Positions 44,539 to 52,951 of a DNA stretch of 64,000 nucleotides are shown here, piece after piece. This DNA is from Enterobacter cancerogenus (GTDB taxonomy: Bacteria; Pseudomonadota; Gammaproteobacteria; Enterobacterales; Enterobacteriaceae). The notes under the pieces are model-generated. The model worked only from the letters and a program-made list of their open reading frames with translations. It ran no database searches and was not told the origin of the DNA. The first letter of the stretch is position 1. Each line of letters starts with the position of its first letter. Both the position numbers and the translations under genes were made by a program. Location: the NCBI GenBank assembly GCA_000773965.1, contig JRUP01000013.1:62001-126000 (forward strand), read 5' to 3'.

Positions 44539-45999
44539 ATGAAATATTACGGCGATTTACGCAGCTTTATCACTGCCCTCGATGAAATGGGCGACATCAT
44601 GCACGTGCAGCGTGAAGTGGATGGTGATTTCGAACCCAGCGCCATCACGCGCCGCAGCTATGAAATCCAGTCACCTGCGCCGCTGTTTCACAAGGTCGCC
44701 GGTGTCGCGCCGGGCTTTCGTCTGTTTGGTGCGCCTGCGGCATTATCGTCGCGCAGCGATATGCCATACGCACGCGTCGCGATGTCACTGGGCTTAGCCC
44801 CTGAGTCCAGCGGCCCGGAGATTATCGAAGCTCTGTCCGCTGCCCGCTTTAAACCCGGTATTCCGCCTGTCCGCATTGAGTCTGCTCAGGCAGAGTGCCA
44901 GCAGAATATTTTACGTGGCGATGCGGCGAATCTTGACCGCTTCCCTATCCCGTTCGCTCATGACAAAGACGGTGGTCGTTACGCCAACACCTGGGGCACG
45001 CTGATTGTGAAAACCCCGGATGGAAAATGGGTCAACTGGTCGATCGCTCGTGTGATGAAGGTGGATGGCAAGCGCATGGTTGGTCTGATTGTGCCAAGTC
45101 AGCATATTGGTCAGATCTGGACACAGTGGGTAGCACGCGGTGAGCCGATGCCTTATGCCCTGGTGCAAGGTCCGGCGCCGGCGATCTCATGTGTGTCCGG
45201 GATTCCGATCCCAGCCCACGCGGATGAAGCGGATTACATTGGTACACTTGCGGGTGAACCGGTGCCGGTAGTGAAAGCCATTAGCCTCGATCTTGATGTG
45301 CCCGCAACAGCCGAAATTGTGATTGAAGGTCATGTTTCGATTGAGCGTGATTGTCAGGAAGGCCCCTACGGCGAGTACGGCGGCTACCTCGGCGAAGGTT
45401 CTTCAGCTCAGCCCACGTTCCACGTGGAAACCATTACCCATCGCGACGATCCGATCTGGCCGATGTCGATTACCGGTCGCCCCACCGATGAATCGCACAC
45501 CTTATGGGCGATGGGCTTAGCGGCGGATGCGCTGACTTATCTGCGTGAAGCGGAACTGCCAATCAAAACAACCTGGATTCCGGAAGATTCCACCGTGCAC
45601 TGGTTGCTGGTGGTGATGCCAGAAAACTGGCGCGAACTGCTGCCGGGTGTCAGCAGTGAAGAGTTGGCCCAACGCATTGGTGAAGTGCTGTTCAAAACCG
45701 ATGCGATGGTATTTATCCCGAAAGTCTACGTGGTGGATGATGACTTTGATCCCACCAACCTGCGTGAAGTCGTTTGGGCACTCTCAACGCGCGTGCATCC
45801 GGTCGGTCGTCGTGCCGTATTTGACGATCAGCGCGTGATCCGCCTGCCGCAGTGCTATGACGAGGCCGAGTACGTTGCTGGTAAAGGGGCGAAAGTGGTG
45901 TTTGATACCTTGCAGACCAAACGTCATCTGCATGCGTCGTTCGCGCAAGGCTACCCGGAAGAAGTGCGTCAGCGCATTCTGGATAACTGGCCGGAATAA
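44539..45999 (+). CDS. UbiD-family decarboxylase, Fdc1/HudA-like clade
   Basis: This 486-residue prFMN-dependent decarboxylase has catalytic Arg171 (NWSIAR), Glu274 and Glu279 (CQEGPYGEYGGY), matching R173/E277/E282 of Fdc1. DGGRYANTWGTLIVKTPDGKWVN, SQHIGQIW and ALSTRVHP match yeast/fungal Fdc1 and Pseudomonas PA0254 (HudA) better than UbiD, AroY or VdcC. The substrate is therefore likely an acrylic/cinnamic-type or heteroaromatic (furan, pyrrole) carboxylic acid. No small third subunit follows. Confidence 0.9.
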   Translation: MKYYGDLRSFITALDEMGDIMHVQREVDGDFEPSAITRRSYEIQSPAPLFHKVAGVAPGFRLFGAPAALSSRSDMPYARVAMSLGLAPESSGPEIIEALSAARFKPGIPPVRIESAQAECQQNILRGDAANLDRFPIPFAHDKDGGRYANTWGTLIVKTPDGKWVNWSIARVMKVDGKRMVGLIVPSQHIGQIWTQWVARGEPMPYALVQGPAPAISCVSGIPIPAHADEADYIGTLAGEPVPVVKAISLDLDVPATAEIVIEGHVSIERDCQEGPYGEYGGYLGEGSSAQPTFHVETITHRDDPIWPMSITGRPTDESHTLWAMGLAADALTYLREAELPIKTTWIPEDSTVHWLLVVMPENWRELLPGVSSEELAQRIGEVLFKTDAMVFIPKVYVVDDDFDPTNLREVVWALSTRVHPVGRRAVFDDQRVIRLPQCYDEAEYVAGKGAKVVFDTLQTKRHLHASFAQGYPEEVRQRILDNWPE

Positions 46000-46010
46000 A
46001 CACACTCCAA

Positions 46011-46039
46011 TTAGCGGCGCAGAACTTTTGCGCCGCTAA
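46011..46039. terminator. Bidirectional terminator after the ubiD-like gene
   Basis: TTAGCGGCGCA pairs with TGCGCCGCTAA around GAACTTT, an 11-bp stem between convergent genes. The stem overlaps the stop codon of the GlxA-type gene at 46036. Confidence 0.7.
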
Positions 46040-46989
46040 CGCTTAAATATTTTGCGGTAGTTTGAAGGCGTCATCCCGGTGATTTTTGTGAAGGCGCGTC
46101 GTAACACGTCGGCACTCTGATAACCACAAGCCGCCGGGATGGCCTTCAAAGGCAGCACCCCGGCTTCCAGCAAACTGCGTGCCTGTTCAATGCGCGCATT
46201 CTCCAGCCAACTGCCGGCCTGAATATCCATTTCCTGTCGAAACAGGCGTGCCAGATGGCGTGTGCTAATCTGCATGTGATCAGCGAGATCGTCCAGTGAG
46301 TTAATCTGTGCCAAATTGGCCAGTGCCCAGCGCTGCATCTCCTGGAACGCACTGCGTCCGGCCAGCGCCACCTGTCGTTTGCGGGCAAAATGCCCTTGTG
46401 TAACTGGTCGCTGGAAGAACATCACCAAATTAGCGGCGATATCCTGAGCCAGTTCACGTCCCAAATCCTCCTCAACCAGACGTAGTGCCATATCCAGCCC
46501 GGCAGTGACGCCTGCTGCGGTGCGCAGTTTTCCATCGGCTATATAAAGTGCATCGGCTTCGACTTGTGCACTGGGAATCAAAGCCGCTAATGCCGTCGCA
46601 CATGCCCAGTGCGTGGTAACCTTTTTTCCCTGTAGTAATCCGGTTTGTGCCAGCAGCAGCGCTCCCGTGCACACCGATCCGTAGCGTTGACTGCCCAGAC
46701 AGCGTTGCGTGATGTGATCAATATGCTCGGCCGATAACGACAACGTCATCGCATCAGGCGCCCCGGCAATCAGGAAAGTATCGGGTTGGTGAGGATCAGC
46801 GAGCATGACATCCGCCATTAAACGCACACCTGATGAGCATTCAACGGTAACGGAATCGAGCGACATCACGCGTAGCTGATACACCGCTCGATTCAGCAAT
46901 CGGTTCGCTTCCGCAAACACGTCCAACGGCCCTGAGATATCTAACAGTTGAGTGCCAGGCACGGCCAGAATGGTGATGAGATGATTCAT
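46036..46989 (-). CDS. GlxA-type AraC regulator (DJ-1/PfpI-like plus HTH_18)
   Basis: This 317-residue transcription factor has an N-terminal DJ-1/PfpI-type domain (residues 1-190; VCTGALLLAQTGLLQGKKVTTHW carries the nucleophile-elbow cysteine). The C-terminal AraC double helix-turn-helix covers residues 215-317 (HMQISTRHLARLFRQEM; IPAACGYQSADVLRRAFTKITGMTPSNYRK). It is divergent from the cyanamide-hydratase-like HD gene at 47105 and probably controls it. Confidence 0.87.
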   Translation of the reverse strand: MNHLITILAVPGTQLLDISGPLDVFAEANRLLNRAVYQLRVMSLDSVTVECSSGVRLMADVMLADPHQPDTFLIAGAPDAMTLSLSAEHIDHITQRCLGSQRYGSVCTGALLLAQTGLLQGKKVTTHWACATALAALIPSAQVEADALYIADGKLRTAAGVTAGLDMALRLVEEDLGRELAQDIAANLVMFFQRPVTQGHFARKRQVALAGRSAFQEMQRWALANLAQINSLDDLADHMQISTRHLARLFRQEMDIQAGSWLENARIEQARSLLEAGVLPLKAIPAACGYQSADVLRRAFTKITGMTPSNYRKIFKR

Positions 46990-47104
46990 GTTGTATTACC
47001 GTCCGCATTCATCGCCATGTCCTTTTTCATCGTTAAACATCATTTTAAGACATTCTGCCCGCGCGCTAAGCTGTTTGCAACTTCACTGAACCGGGAGAAC
47101 ACCC

Positions 47105-47746
47105 ATGAAATTTGAAATTAACGGCATCAAAATTCCTGACAGCCAAATGGCGCGTGACGCCACTCAATTTGTCCGTGATACCGAATCCGACCTGCTGTTT
47201 CATCATTCAAGTCGTGTCTTTTACTGGGGCGCACTGGCCGGCCAACGACTCAATCTCAAAGTGGACACGGAACTGCTCTACGTAGGCTGTATGTTCCACG
47301 ACGTTGGCCTGACACATGAACACTGTAGTTGTGACAAGCGTTTCGAGGTCGATGGCGCCAATGCCGCACGCGACTTCCTGCAGCAATATGGGGTGGAACA
47401 AGCCGATATCGATAAAGTCTGGACAGCGATTGCGCTGCACACCACGCCGGGTATCCCACAGTTTATGGCACCGGAAATCGCGTTAGTCACTGCCGGCGTA
47501 GAAATGGATGTGCTGGGTATCAACTACGAGCAATTCCCTGATACCGAGCGCGAGGCCGTGGTGCAACAGCATCCGCGTCCAGCCCAATTTAAAGAAGAGA
47601 TCATCCAGGCCTTTTATGACGGTATTAAACACAAACCGGATACCACGTTTGGCAATGTGAAGGCCGATGTCATTGCGGATAAACAATCGGACTTTGCACC
47701 GCTGAATTTTTGCAGCGTGATCCGTCAATCACGTTGGGTGGGATAA
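47105..47746 (+). CDS. HD-domain protein, cyanamide hydratase-like
   Basis: This 213-residue metal-dependent HD-fold hydrolase/hydratase has His33/His34 in LLFHHSSRVFYWG, the HD pair His65-Asp66 (CMFHDVGLTHEH), and later His in ALHTTPG. The phrases NHSxRxFYWG and LHDIG are those of the fungal/yeast cyanamide hydratase (Cah/Ddi2) group rather than of nucleotide phosphohydrolases. The likely reaction is hydration of a nitrile-like small compound or hydrolysis of an isonitrile. It is divergent from a GlxA-type activator. Confidence 0.8.
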   Translation: MKFEINGIKIPDSQMARDATQFVRDTESDLLFHHSSRVFYWGALAGQRLNLKVDTELLYVGCMFHDVGLTHEHCSCDKRFEVDGANAARDFLQQYGVEQADIDKVWTAIALHTTPGIPQFMAPEIALVTAGVEMDVLGINYEQFPDTEREAVVQQHPRPAQFKEEIIQAFYDGIKHKPDTTFGNVKADVIADKQSDFAPLNFCSVIRQSRWVG

Positions 47747-47771
47747 GGTCATTGGCGCATTGCGGGGCGAT

Positions 47772-47901
47772 GCGCCAACCGTCCCTACTTAGTCTGCTAA
47801 TTGATAAGAAATGGGTGAAGCGCGTTGAAGGCTACCGGGAGGTAAATCTCACGCCAGTCGGTAAACTGGCGCTTCAGCGCTGCTTTGGTGTGCAGTTGTA
47901 A
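47772..47901 (+). pseudogene. Remnant of an ArsR-family regulator (C-terminal fragment)
   Basis: The frame ending at 47901 encodes LLSLLIDKKWVKRVEGYREVNLTPVGKLALQRCFG, the characteristic end of SmtB/ArsR-type regulators (x-W-[LV]-[KR]-R ... R..xLTPxGxxALxxxFG). The N-terminal helix-turn-helix part is missing; upstream of it lies the end of the HD gene. This looks like a decayed gene fragment left by deletion. It could also be chance similarity, but the match to the C-terminal pattern is long. Confidence 0.5.
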
Positions 47902-48061
47902 ACATCAAAATAACACTTCCGTCACAAATATAACCTTTATCAAATCAGCAAAATTAAATCATCGATCATTTTCTGTACTGAATGCGCATCGTTGCTAATA
48001 TAGTGACGCAACACACAGCACTGCGTTGCCTACGAGAATTTTTCCTTGGTTTAATTACCCC

Positions 48062-48084
48062 GCCCGCTTAGCGGGCTTCTTTTT
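48062..48084 (+). terminator. Rho-independent terminator on the plus strand
   Basis: GCCCGC-TTA-GCGGGC followed by TTCTTTTT is a canonical terminator pointing right, although it overlaps the 3' end of the kinase gene on the other strand. It may end a transcript from the HD gene or from a short RNA starting near 48000. Confidence 0.7.
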
Positions 48085-49150
48085 GTGCGATATCTGCCGT
48101 GTAAGGCAGCCAGAGAGAAAATCGCGTGCCATTCAGTTCCCCCGAATCGCACTTCACCTCACCACCATGTGCCACAATAATGGCTCGCACTACCGCCAGA
48201 CCCAATCCGGTACCGCCACTGTGGCGTGAACGTGAGTCATCACCGCGAACAAAAGCATCCCAGATCGTCGCTACGACTTCAGCGCTAACACCTGGCCCTT
48301 CGTCTTCTACAGTGATCACCACCCCATCCTGCTGCTCCCGGCAGCTGATCATGACCACACCGCTGACTGCATAGCGACGGGCATTTTCCAGCAACGCCAG
48401 TAATGCCTGCCGCAGACGTGCGGCATCACAGGGAATCATCGCATCATTAAGGCGCAGCACTAACGAATGCTGGCTGACTTTGAAGTCAGCTTCTACCACG
48501 GCGGCAATCGCCTCGATTTCCTGCGGGACGTTTATCACGCCCTGCTGCAAGCGCAGATGACCGCTTTGTGCCAGGCTGAGCGTGCGAAGGTCATCTATCA
48601 GATGAGACAAACCATCGGTCTGCTTGACCAGATTCAGGAATAATTGCTGTTCCGGTGCAAAAATCCCGTCCGCCAGCCCCTGTAAACGGCCGCGCAGAAT
48701 AGTGACCGGCGTGCGCAGTTCGTGCGCAATGGCAGCGTTCCAGGTGCGGATATCACGCGAAGCATTTTCCAGTTTCTCTGCCATCTGGTTGAAGTCATCG
48801 ACCAGCGCACTCATTTCAGCCAGCGGTTTTGCATCCTGTTGCGCCCGCACAGAGAGATCGCCATCTGCCACCCGGCGAGCGCTAACCGTCAGTGAATTCA
48901 GCGAGAACAGGATTTTGCGCGCAAAGCTGGCAGCCGTTAACACCGAGACCACGACCGTCAACAGGGTTGAAACAATCACCTGCATCCAGTCTGCGGTATC
49001 AAAGGTCAGGTCGTCGCCGATCGGATGGCCGGTTCGCAGTGTTGTGATCATCACCCAGATAAAGTAAGTCCCGAAAGAGATAATGAAAGAATAGAGCGTT
49101 ATTTTTAAAATCAGCCAGTTAAGCTGCTGCTTAATGGTCAGCAGTTTCAT
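48068..49150 (-). CDS. Sensor histidine kinase (BaeS-like)
   Basis: This 360-residue inner-membrane kinase has two transmembrane helices (about 13-35 and 55-75), a HAMP region (FSLNSLTVSARRVADGDLSVRAQ), the phospho-acceptor His143 in AAIAHELRTPVTILR, and the ATP domain with ENARRYAVSG, DEGPGV and GTGLGLAVVRAI. It overlaps the response regulator by 4 bases and is last in an RND efflux operon. It probably senses envelope stress or toxic compounds and controls the pump. Confidence 0.91.
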   Translation of the reverse strand: MKLLTIKQQLNWLILKITLYSFIISFGTYFIWVMITTLRTGHPIGDDLTFDTADWMQVIVSTLLTVVVSVLTAASFARKILFSLNSLTVSARRVADGDLSVRAQQDAKPLAEMSALVDDFNQMAEKLENASRDIRTWNAAIAHELRTPVTILRGRLQGLADGIFAPEQQLFLNLVKQTDGLSHLIDDLRTLSLAQSGHLRLQQGVINVPQEIEAIAAVVEADFKVSQHSLVLRLNDAMIPCDAARLRQALLALLENARRYAVSGVVMISCREQQDGVVITVEDEGPGVSAEVVATIWDAFVRGDDSRSRHSGGTGLGLAVVRAIIVAHGGEVKCDSGELNGTRFSLWLPYTADIAQKEAR

Positions 49151-49842
49151 TGCCTTCTCCCCAGCCGATAGCCAAACCCACGCACGTTTTGTAATAGCCC
49201 TTCGACTCCTGCCTCTTCCAGTTTACGTCGCAATTTACTGATGTGGCTGTCCACAGTGCGCGGCAAGGTTTCACCTTCGGGTAAACAAGCTTCCAGCAGA
49301 TCCTCGCGACTAAAGACGCGGTCGGGTGCGCGTGCCAGATGCGCCAGTAAGCGGAACTCCGTCATCGTCAGTCGGGGTGCGATGTTGAGATTACTCGGTC
49401 GAACCACCACCCGATGATGTGTCAAACTGATATCGATTGACTCGCTATAGATCAGATCTTCTGTCACTACCGCTGGCTGAACCCGGCGCAACACGGCCTG
49501 CACCCGTGCTACCACTTCTGCCGGATTAAACGGTTTGACCACATAGTCATCGGCGCCAAATCGTAGGGCTGAGAGTTTGTCGATATCATCATCGTTGGCC
49601 GTCAACATGATCACGGGCGTGCTGCCTCGGCTTCGTAATTCCGCCAGCACCTGCCAGCCATCTTTTTCTGGCATACGAATATCAAGAACTACCAACTGCG
49701 GACGTTCTTCCGCATGCAGCGCCAACGCGACCACGCCATTCTCAGCATGCCGGGTGCGAAAGCCCTCTTTCTCTAAATAGGCGGTGAGAATGGCCGCGAT
49801 TTCTGGGTCATCCTCAACAATTAAAACCAGCTGTTTACTCAT
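49147..49842 (-). CDS. OmpR/PhoB-type response regulator (BaeR/AdeR-like)
   Basis: This 231-residue regulator has a receiver domain with Asp10-Asp11, phosphorylated Asp54 (VVLDIRMPEKDG) and the conserved Lys in VKPFNPAEV. A winged helix with PRTVDSHISKLRRKLEEAG and RGFGYRL follows. ATG 49842 overlaps the RND pump stop (ATGA), so this regulator is translationally coupled to the pump. The longer frame to 49872 adds residues inside the pump gene and is rejected. Partner of the kinase next to it. Confidence 0.92.
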   Translation of the reverse strand: MSKQLVLIVEDDPEIAAILTAYLEKEGFRTRHAENGVVALALHAEERPQLVVLDIRMPEKDGWQVLAELRSRGSTPVIMLTANDDDIDKLSALRFGADDYVVKPFNPAEVVARVQAVLRRVQPAVVTEDLIYSESIDISLTHHRVVVRPSNLNIAPRLTMTEFRLLAHLARAPDRVFSREDLLEACLPEGETLPRTVDSHISKLRRKLEEAGVEGLLQNVRGFGYRLGRRQ

Positions 49843-52800
49843 TGGCTGTTCCCTGAGTTTTTTGCACGCCATCGCTGACGTAATTCCATCACCACAGCAA
49901 AGAATACCGGAACAAAGATAACGGCTAATACTGTCGCGCTAACAATGCCACCAAATACGCCAGTGCCAATCGCATGTTGTGTTTCGCTGCTGGCACCGCT
50001 TGCCAGCATCAACGGCACGACACCTAAACCAAACGCCAGCGAGGTCATGATAATCGGGCGAAGTCTCAGCCGCGCAGCGGTGATAGCCGACGCCATAATA
50101 CTTTGCCCTTCTTCATGCAGCTGTTTGGCAAACTCAATAATCAAAATGGCATTTTTTGCCGAGAGACCCATCACCGTAATTAACCCGACTTTAAAGAACA
50201 CATCGTTGGACATCTCACGCAACAAAACAGCCGCAGCCGCGCCAATCAAGCCAAGCGGGACCACCAGCATTACTGCCAGCGGTATTGCCCAGCTCTCATA
50301 CAGAGCCGCTAACACCAGAAACACCACCAGCAATGAGAGTGCCATCAGCATAGGTGCCTGGGCAGCAGATTGCTGTTCCTGTAATGATTGCCCTGTCCAC
50401 TCCACGGCAAACCCCTTAGGCAACTGTTGCGCCAATCGTTCCATCTCTTTCATGGCATCGCCGCTTGAGACACCCGGCGCGGCACTGCCTGACAGGCGAA
50501 TCGCGGGATACCCCTGATAACGCACTTGCTGGAGCGGCGCGTCATACCAGACCGGGTGAACAAATGTCTTTAATGCCACCATATTGTTTTCATTGTTGCG
50601 CACATGCAGGTTCAAAATGTCGTCAACTTGCATACGATCTCTGGCATCTGCCTGGATGATCACCTGCTGCATCCGGCCTTGATTGGGAAAATCATTAACA
50701 TAAAGTGAGCCCATGGCCGCAGTCAGGGTTTCACTAATTGAGTTAAATGGGACCCCCATGGCATTGGCTTTCTCTCTATCAATATCAAGCCGCACGCTAC
50801 TGCCAGAGGGTAAGCCATCGGGATAGACCTGTGTGACCTTGTCACTTTTAGCCGCTAACTGCAGCAACTGTAATTGTGCGGCTTGCAGTGCAGCATGTCC
50901 CTGGTTTGCGCGATCCTCCAGGCGCAGCGTAAAACCTGATGAGGTGCCGAGATCTTCAATAGGCGGCGGCATCAGGCTCATCACGGTGCCCTCATTAATG
51001 TCTGCCATCGCCTGTTGCGCGTGCAACACCTCTTGTTGAGTCGAGGTCGCACCGCGCTGCTGCCAATCCTTGAGTACCGTAAAGGCCAGCGCCGTGTTGG
51101 CGCCTGAGCCCGAGAAGCCAAAGCCAATAATCGATTGATTAGTCGCTATACCGGGCCGGGTGTCCACCGCCGCTTCGTATTTTTCCACCACCTCAAGCGT
51201 GCGCTGCTGAGTTGCATCCGCGGGAAGTTGGAATGAGGTGATGAAATAGCCCTGATCCTCTTCCGGCAGAAAACTGGAAGAGAGCTGATTAAAGGCCAGT
51301 GCCATCGCGAGGGTAATGGCCAGAAAAGCCAGCATCATACGACCGCTGCGTTTCAAACTCGCCGCGACCCATCCCTGATACCGTCCAGTCAGACGGTCAA
51401 ACCCCCGGTTAAACGCAGCAAAAAAGCCACGCGAAGCGTGAGCGGGCGGTACTGCAGTGAGTAAGGTTGCACACAGCGCTGGGGTGAGTGTTAATGCCAA
51501 TAGCGCAGAAAACAAAATGGCGGTCGCCATCGAGAAGGCAAACTGACGGTAGATAACCCCAACCGAACCACTGGCAAAGCCCATGGGGATAAAGACTGCC
51601 GTCAGCACCAGCGTGATGCCAATAATCGCGCCGGTGATTTCACGCATTGCCCGCTGCGTGGCTTCACGCGGTGGCAACTGCTCTTCACGCATAATGCGTT
51701 CCACGTTTTCTACCACAACAATGGCATCATCAACGATGATGCCAATCGCCAGCACCATGCCGAACATGGTCAAAACGTTGACGGAGAAGCCAGCGAGCAA
51801 CATCACGGATAGCGTGCCCAACAACGCAATCGGCGCGACAATGGCCGGGATGAAGGTGTAGCGAATGTTCTGTAAAAACAGGTACATCACCAGAAACACC
51901 AACACCATGGCTTCGAGCAGTGTGTGAATGACCTTCTCGATGGATATCTTTACGAAAGGTGCCGCATTGAAAGGTACGGAATAGTGAATATCGCCGGGCA
52001 TGGATTGGCTCAATGCATTCATCCGTGCAATCACCGCATCGGCCGTTTTCACTGCATTCGCCCCCGGTGACAGTTGAATCGCTGCTCCTGTGGAGTTTTG
52101 TCCCTTTTCACGCATCATGAAACTGTAGCTTTGGGCCCCCAGCGCGACACGCGCCACATCGCCCAGCGTCACCTTTGAACCATCACTGTTCGCACGTAAC
52201 ACGATGGCGGCAAACGCCTCTGGCGAGCTCAGTTGTCCTTCAACCGTCAAAGGTATGGTTACCTGTTGCCCTGCCAGCGCTGGCTCATCCCCAACGCGAC
52301 CCGGTGCGATCTGCGCGTTTTGCTGACTGATGGCGGTCGCCAAATCGTTCATGGTGAGATTGAAAGCCACTAACTTAGCGGGATCGACCCACACGCGCAT
52401 GGCACGCTCCGCCCCAAACAGCTGCACTCTTCCTACACCCTGCACACGGCGCAACTCTTCCACCACGTTGCGTGCCATATAATCGCTCAGCGCTTCGCTA
52501 CTGGTTTTCCCCGTTTTGGATGTCAGGCTGACAATCATCAGAAAGCCCGAACTGGCTGCTTCCACCTGCAAGCCATTCTGTCGCACCACTTGCGGCAGTC
52601 GCGGCTCAATGGTTTTAATACGGTTTTGCACATCCACCTGTGCTAACTCTGGGTCGGTGCCGGGCTTAAACGTTACCGTGATGGTTGCCTGACCCGAAGT
52701 GTCTGTGGATGACTCGAAGTAGAGCAGATTTTTTACGCTCGACAGTTCGCGCTCAATCAGCCCAACGACCGCATCATTCATCGTTTGAGGCGATGCGCCG

Positions 52801-52949
52801 GGATAGGTGGCGTAAAGCGACACACTGGGAGGCGCGACCGAGGGATAACGCGCAACCGGCAATTGAGGGATGGCGATAGCACCAAACAAAATGATAAACA
52901 ACGCCAATACCCAGGCGAACACCGGACGTTTAATAAAGAATTGCGCCAT
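49839..52949 (-). CDS. RND multidrug efflux pump, inner-membrane subunit (AcrB-like)
   Basis: This 1036-residue HAE1-family proton antiporter has twelve helices and two large periplasmic loops. It has FFIKRPVFAWVLAL at the N-terminus, the proton-relay double Asp in GIIVDDAIVVVENV (about 405) and the essential Lys in MGLSAKNAILIIEFA (about 940). It forms a tripartite pump with the adaptor upstream and, as no channel gene is present, presumably TolC. The gene follows the adaptor after 2 bases. Confidence 0.95.
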   Translation of the reverse strand: MAQFFIKRPVFAWVLALFIILFGAIAIPQLPVARYPSVAPPSVSLYATYPGASPQTMNDAVVGLIERELSSVKNLLYFESSTDTSGQATITVTFKPGTDPELAQVDVQNRIKTIEPRLPQVVRQNGLQVEAASSGFLMIVSLTSKTGKTSSEALSDYMARNVVEELRRVQGVGRVQLFGAERAMRVWVDPAKLVAFNLTMNDLATAISQQNAQIAPGRVGDEPALAGQQVTIPLTVEGQLSSPEAFAAIVLRANSDGSKVTLGDVARVALGAQSYSFMMREKGQNSTGAAIQLSPGANAVKTADAVIARMNALSQSMPGDIHYSVPFNAAPFVKISIEKVIHTLLEAMVLVFLVMYLFLQNIRYTFIPAIVAPIALLGTLSVMLLAGFSVNVLTMFGMVLAIGIIVDDAIVVVENVERIMREEQLPPREATQRAMREITGAIIGITLVLTAVFIPMGFASGSVGVIYRQFAFSMATAILFSALLALTLTPALCATLLTAVPPAHASRGFFAAFNRGFDRLTGRYQGWVAASLKRSGRMMLAFLAITLAMALAFNQLSSSFLPEEDQGYFITSFQLPADATQQRTLEVVEKYEAAVDTRPGIATNQSIIGFGFSGSGANTALAFTVLKDWQQRGATSTQQEVLHAQQAMADINEGTVMSLMPPPIEDLGTSSGFTLRLEDRANQGHAALQAAQLQLLQLAAKSDKVTQVYPDGLPSGSSVRLDIDREKANAMGVPFNSISETLTAAMGSLYVNDFPNQGRMQQVIIQADARDRMQVDDILNLHVRNNENNMVALKTFVHPVWYDAPLQQVRYQGYPAIRLSGSAAPGVSSGDAMKEMERLAQQLPKGFAVEWTGQSLQEQQSAAQAPMLMALSLLVVFLVLAALYESWAIPLAVMLVVPLGLIGAAAAVLLREMSNDVFFKVGLITVMGLSAKNAILIIEFAKQLHEEGQSIMASAITAARLRLRPIIMTSLAFGLGVVPLMLASGASSETQHAIGTGVFGGIVSATVLAVIFVPVFFAVVMELRQRWRAKNSGNSQ

Positions 52950-52951
52950 GA

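Noticed and set aside
49945..50517. 190-codon open frame on the plus strand
   Set aside because: It is antisense to the RND pump, whose own frame is clearly real; long shadow frames are common opposite GC-rich genes.
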